From Pseudomonas putida (GTDB taxonomy: Bacteria; Pseudomonadota; Gammaproteobacteria; Pseudomonadales; Pseudomonadaceae), in contig NZ_MNAH01000003.1 in the NCBI RefSeq assembly GCF_001976065.1, positions 62,001 through 126,000 on the forward strand: a stretch of DNA of 64,000 nucleotides, written 5' to 3'. The notes beneath the pieces are model-generated. The model saw only the letters and a program-made list of their open reading frames with translations, was not told where the DNA came from and did not search any database. How positions within the stretch are numbered: the stretch's first letter is position 1; each line of letters opens with the position of its first letter. This document shows, in pieces, positions 62,566-64,000 of this stretch. A program made the translations under genes and the position numbers.

Positions 62566-63151
62566 GCCGGTGCAGATCGTCCTCGCTTCGAATACCTCGG
62601 AGCGCACGCCTGCGATTGCACGCTGGATCACCTCGGGGCGCGGCTCGCTGAAGTTCATCCTCGGCGACGAAGATTGCCGACACCGCCTGTTGGCGGACGG
62701 GATCAATTGGGACCGGGTGTTGCTTGCCTATCGCAGTGATGGCGCCGTCGGCTATGCGACGTTCAAACACCATAGACGCGGGCCGTTTTCACCAGGCCTT
62801 CGCCCCTTCGTGCGGGAGTTCGGCCGTTTGGGCGGCACGTTGCGCTACGGGCTGTTCATGATCAGCGAGTGCCGCGAGTGGTACTACGGGTTTTACCTGT
62901 ACGGCTTGCGCGTTCACAAAGTCGACCGCCGCCAGGGTGTCGCCAGCGCCTTGCTGCAGGCGGTGTGTGCGCAGGCGCTGGACAGCGAGCATGAAAAAAT
63001 CGAGCTGGAAGTGCAGGCGAAAAACCTTGCCGCCCGGGCGTTTTATGCCCACCACGGTTTCGTGTCGATACGCACCATGAGCTGGCTCAGCCGCCTGATG
63101 CCGATTCCCACCGTGATCAACCTGCGCCGTCTGTTGTCGCCCCGCCCATGA
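62555..63151 (+). CDS. GNAT-family N-acetyltransferase
   Basis: A 198-aa acetyltransferase. I chose ATG 62555, inside the end of the previous gene, since the frame upstream of it is a shadow of that gene. The acetyl-CoA loop is VHKVDRRQGVASALLQAV, and the C-terminal FYAHHGFVSI is the usual GNAT last strand. It likely N-acetylates an amino sugar or other amine made in this pathway. It overlaps the next gene by 4 bp. Confidence 0.85.
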   Translation: MQREPVQIVLASNTSERTPAIARWITSGRGSLKFILGDEDCRHRLLADGINWDRVLLAYRSDGAVGYATFKHHRRGPFSPGLRPFVREFGRLGGTLRYGLFMISECREWYYGFYLYGLRVHKVDRRQGVASALLQAVCAQALDSEHEKIELEVQAKNLAARAFYAHHGFVSIRTMSWLSRLMPIPTVINLRRLLSPRP

Positions 63152-64000
63152 GTGCCCACGAAATGCATCGACCCGTCGCCCTTGAGTCCCTGGTGGAAGG
63201 TCCCGGCTGGGTGGGCATCATGTCGCAATGGGTGATGTGGAAAGTCTTTCACCTGGGCGAGTTTCTCGACCCTGAGGGGCCGCCAAAGTGGCTGTGGCGC
63301 CGCGGGCTACAGCGGCCGGCGGGGTTGAAGGCGATATCCGGGATCGGCTACAAAAGTTCGTCCGACCATGCGCGGGTATTGTGCAAGCGTTGGGGGATTC
63401 CCTATGTGGCGCTGGAGGACGGCTTCCTGCGTTCTTCGTCGCTGGGGGTGGAAGGCGATACGCCGATGTCGATGGTGGTCGACCCGATCGGCATTCATTA
63501 CCTGGCCGATCGGCCGTCGCTTCTGGAAAACATCCTGCAGGTGCCCCATACCCTGAGCGCGGCGGACCTGGCCACCGCGCAGGAACTGATTGCGCTGATG
63601 CGCAGCAGCGGCATCGGCAAGTACAACAATGCGCCAGACTTGAGCGATGACGATCCGCTGGGGCAGGATCGGCCGTTGGTGCTGGTGGTGGATCAGACCT
63701 ACGGCGACTTTTCGATTCCCGGTGGCGGGCTGTGTGAGGCGGATTTCATCCGCATGCTCGACGCGGCCCTCGCGGAAAACCCCGAGGCGGATGTGCGGGT
63801 GCGGATCCACCCGGACTGCGTGAGCGGCCACAAGAAAAGCTGCCTGCTCGATGCCGCACGCGAGCGCGGCCTGGTGCTTGAGAGTCGTCATGTGTCCTGG
63901 GCCTCCCTGGCGCGCCGGGCCCGGCGGGTTTATGTGGGCACCAGCCAAGCCGGGCTCGAAGCCTTGATCCAGGGCATCCCGGTGACCTGTTTCGGCCTGC
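63148..64000 (+). CDS. Second KpsC-like Kdo-transferase-family protein (partial, cut by window end)
   Basis: At least 284 aa, open to the end of the window. The start ATG overlaps the GNAT stop as ATGA. Motifs are ALEDGFLRSSSLG near residue 88, VVDPIGIHYLADRPS, VDQTYGDFSIPG, VRIHPD and VGTSQAGLEALIQGIPVTCF. It matches one module of KpsC but with a distinct N-terminus (WVGIMSQWVMWKVFHLGEFL). Whether it has one or two modules cannot be seen. A further member of the transferase family that builds the capsule linker. Confidence 0.85.
   Translation, partial: MSAHEMHRPVALESLVEGPGWVGIMSQWVMWKVFHLGEFLDPEGPPKWLWRRGLQRPAGLKAISGIGYKSSSDHARVLCKRWGIPYVALEDGFLRSSSLGVEGDTPMSMVVDPIGIHYLADRPSLLENILQVPHTLSAADLATAQELIALMRSSGIGKYNNAPDLSDDDPLGQDRPLVLVVDQTYGDFSIPGGGLCEADFIRMLDAALAENPEADVRVRIHPDCVSGHKKSCLLDAARERGLVLESRHVSWASLARRARRVYVGTSQAGLEALIQGIPVTCFGL

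Overview
The window is a piece of a Pseudomonas chromosome, most likely from the P. fluorescens group. The evidence is GC-rich coding sequence with strong GGAG-type ribosome sites, a mfd / lexA-sulA / psrA / nagZ / topA / fadBA / uup / slt gene order that matches (from memory) the PA3002-PA3020 stretch of P. aeruginosa, and many short palindromic 'GTAGGAGC' repeats of the Pseudomonas REP type in nearly every gap. No tRNA, rRNA or CRISPR array was seen.

Region 1 (1-37310) is housekeeping: DNA repair and SOS (mfd, a SWIM/SNF2 helicase, lexA-sulA with two LexA boxes), purine and cell-wall salvage (5'-methylthioinosine phosphorylase, nagZ), fatty-acid control and breakdown (psrA with an autoregulatory palindrome, fadBA), topA, a universal stress protein, the ABC-F protein Uup, the lytic transglycosylase Slt, a lipid-exporter-like ABC protein, pdxB, a MATE efflux pump, a TusA-family protein, rlmM and acnA. 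Between acnA and the next locus lies about 1.6 kb of repeat-rich DNA with one or two small orphan ORFs and then a CPBP membrane protease.

Region 2 (37540-64000, running off the right edge) is the notable part: an ABC-transporter-dependent (group 2 / kps-type) capsule locus. It has the exporter and envelope channel (kpsM, kpsT, kpsE and a short lipoprotein kpsD), manC for GDP-mannose, and an AT-rich serotype-type block (about 42760-48940) with two glycosyltransferase modules, a putative RxRxDxD glycosyltransferase with a helical-repeat tail, a nucleotidyltransferase and a nucleotidyltransferase-kinase fusion. A dedicated Kdo supply follows (kdsA, a kdsB-kdsC fusion, kdsD/kpsF), then a kinase-like protein, the Kdo-linker transferases kpsC and kpsS, a tailoring set (SDR, LtaS-like membrane phosphotransferase, GNAT) and a second kpsC-like gene cut by the window end. 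An eroded IS66 transposase and an AT-rich SGNH-like gene sit in the middle, pointing to past insertion and exchange.

The most unusual sequence signal is a run of ten A's at 43799-43808. There the reading frame of one glycosyltransferase hands over to the frame of the next, and the second has no conventional start codon for its first beta strand. This suggests a slippage-made two-module transferase, a switchable capsule, or a simple frameshift. Other points are a LexA-controlled small DUF1654-like gene inside the capsule locus, palindromes at 53001-53049 and 56925-56950, an orphan terminator that may mark a small RNA near 19520-19634, and several dispersed repeat families.
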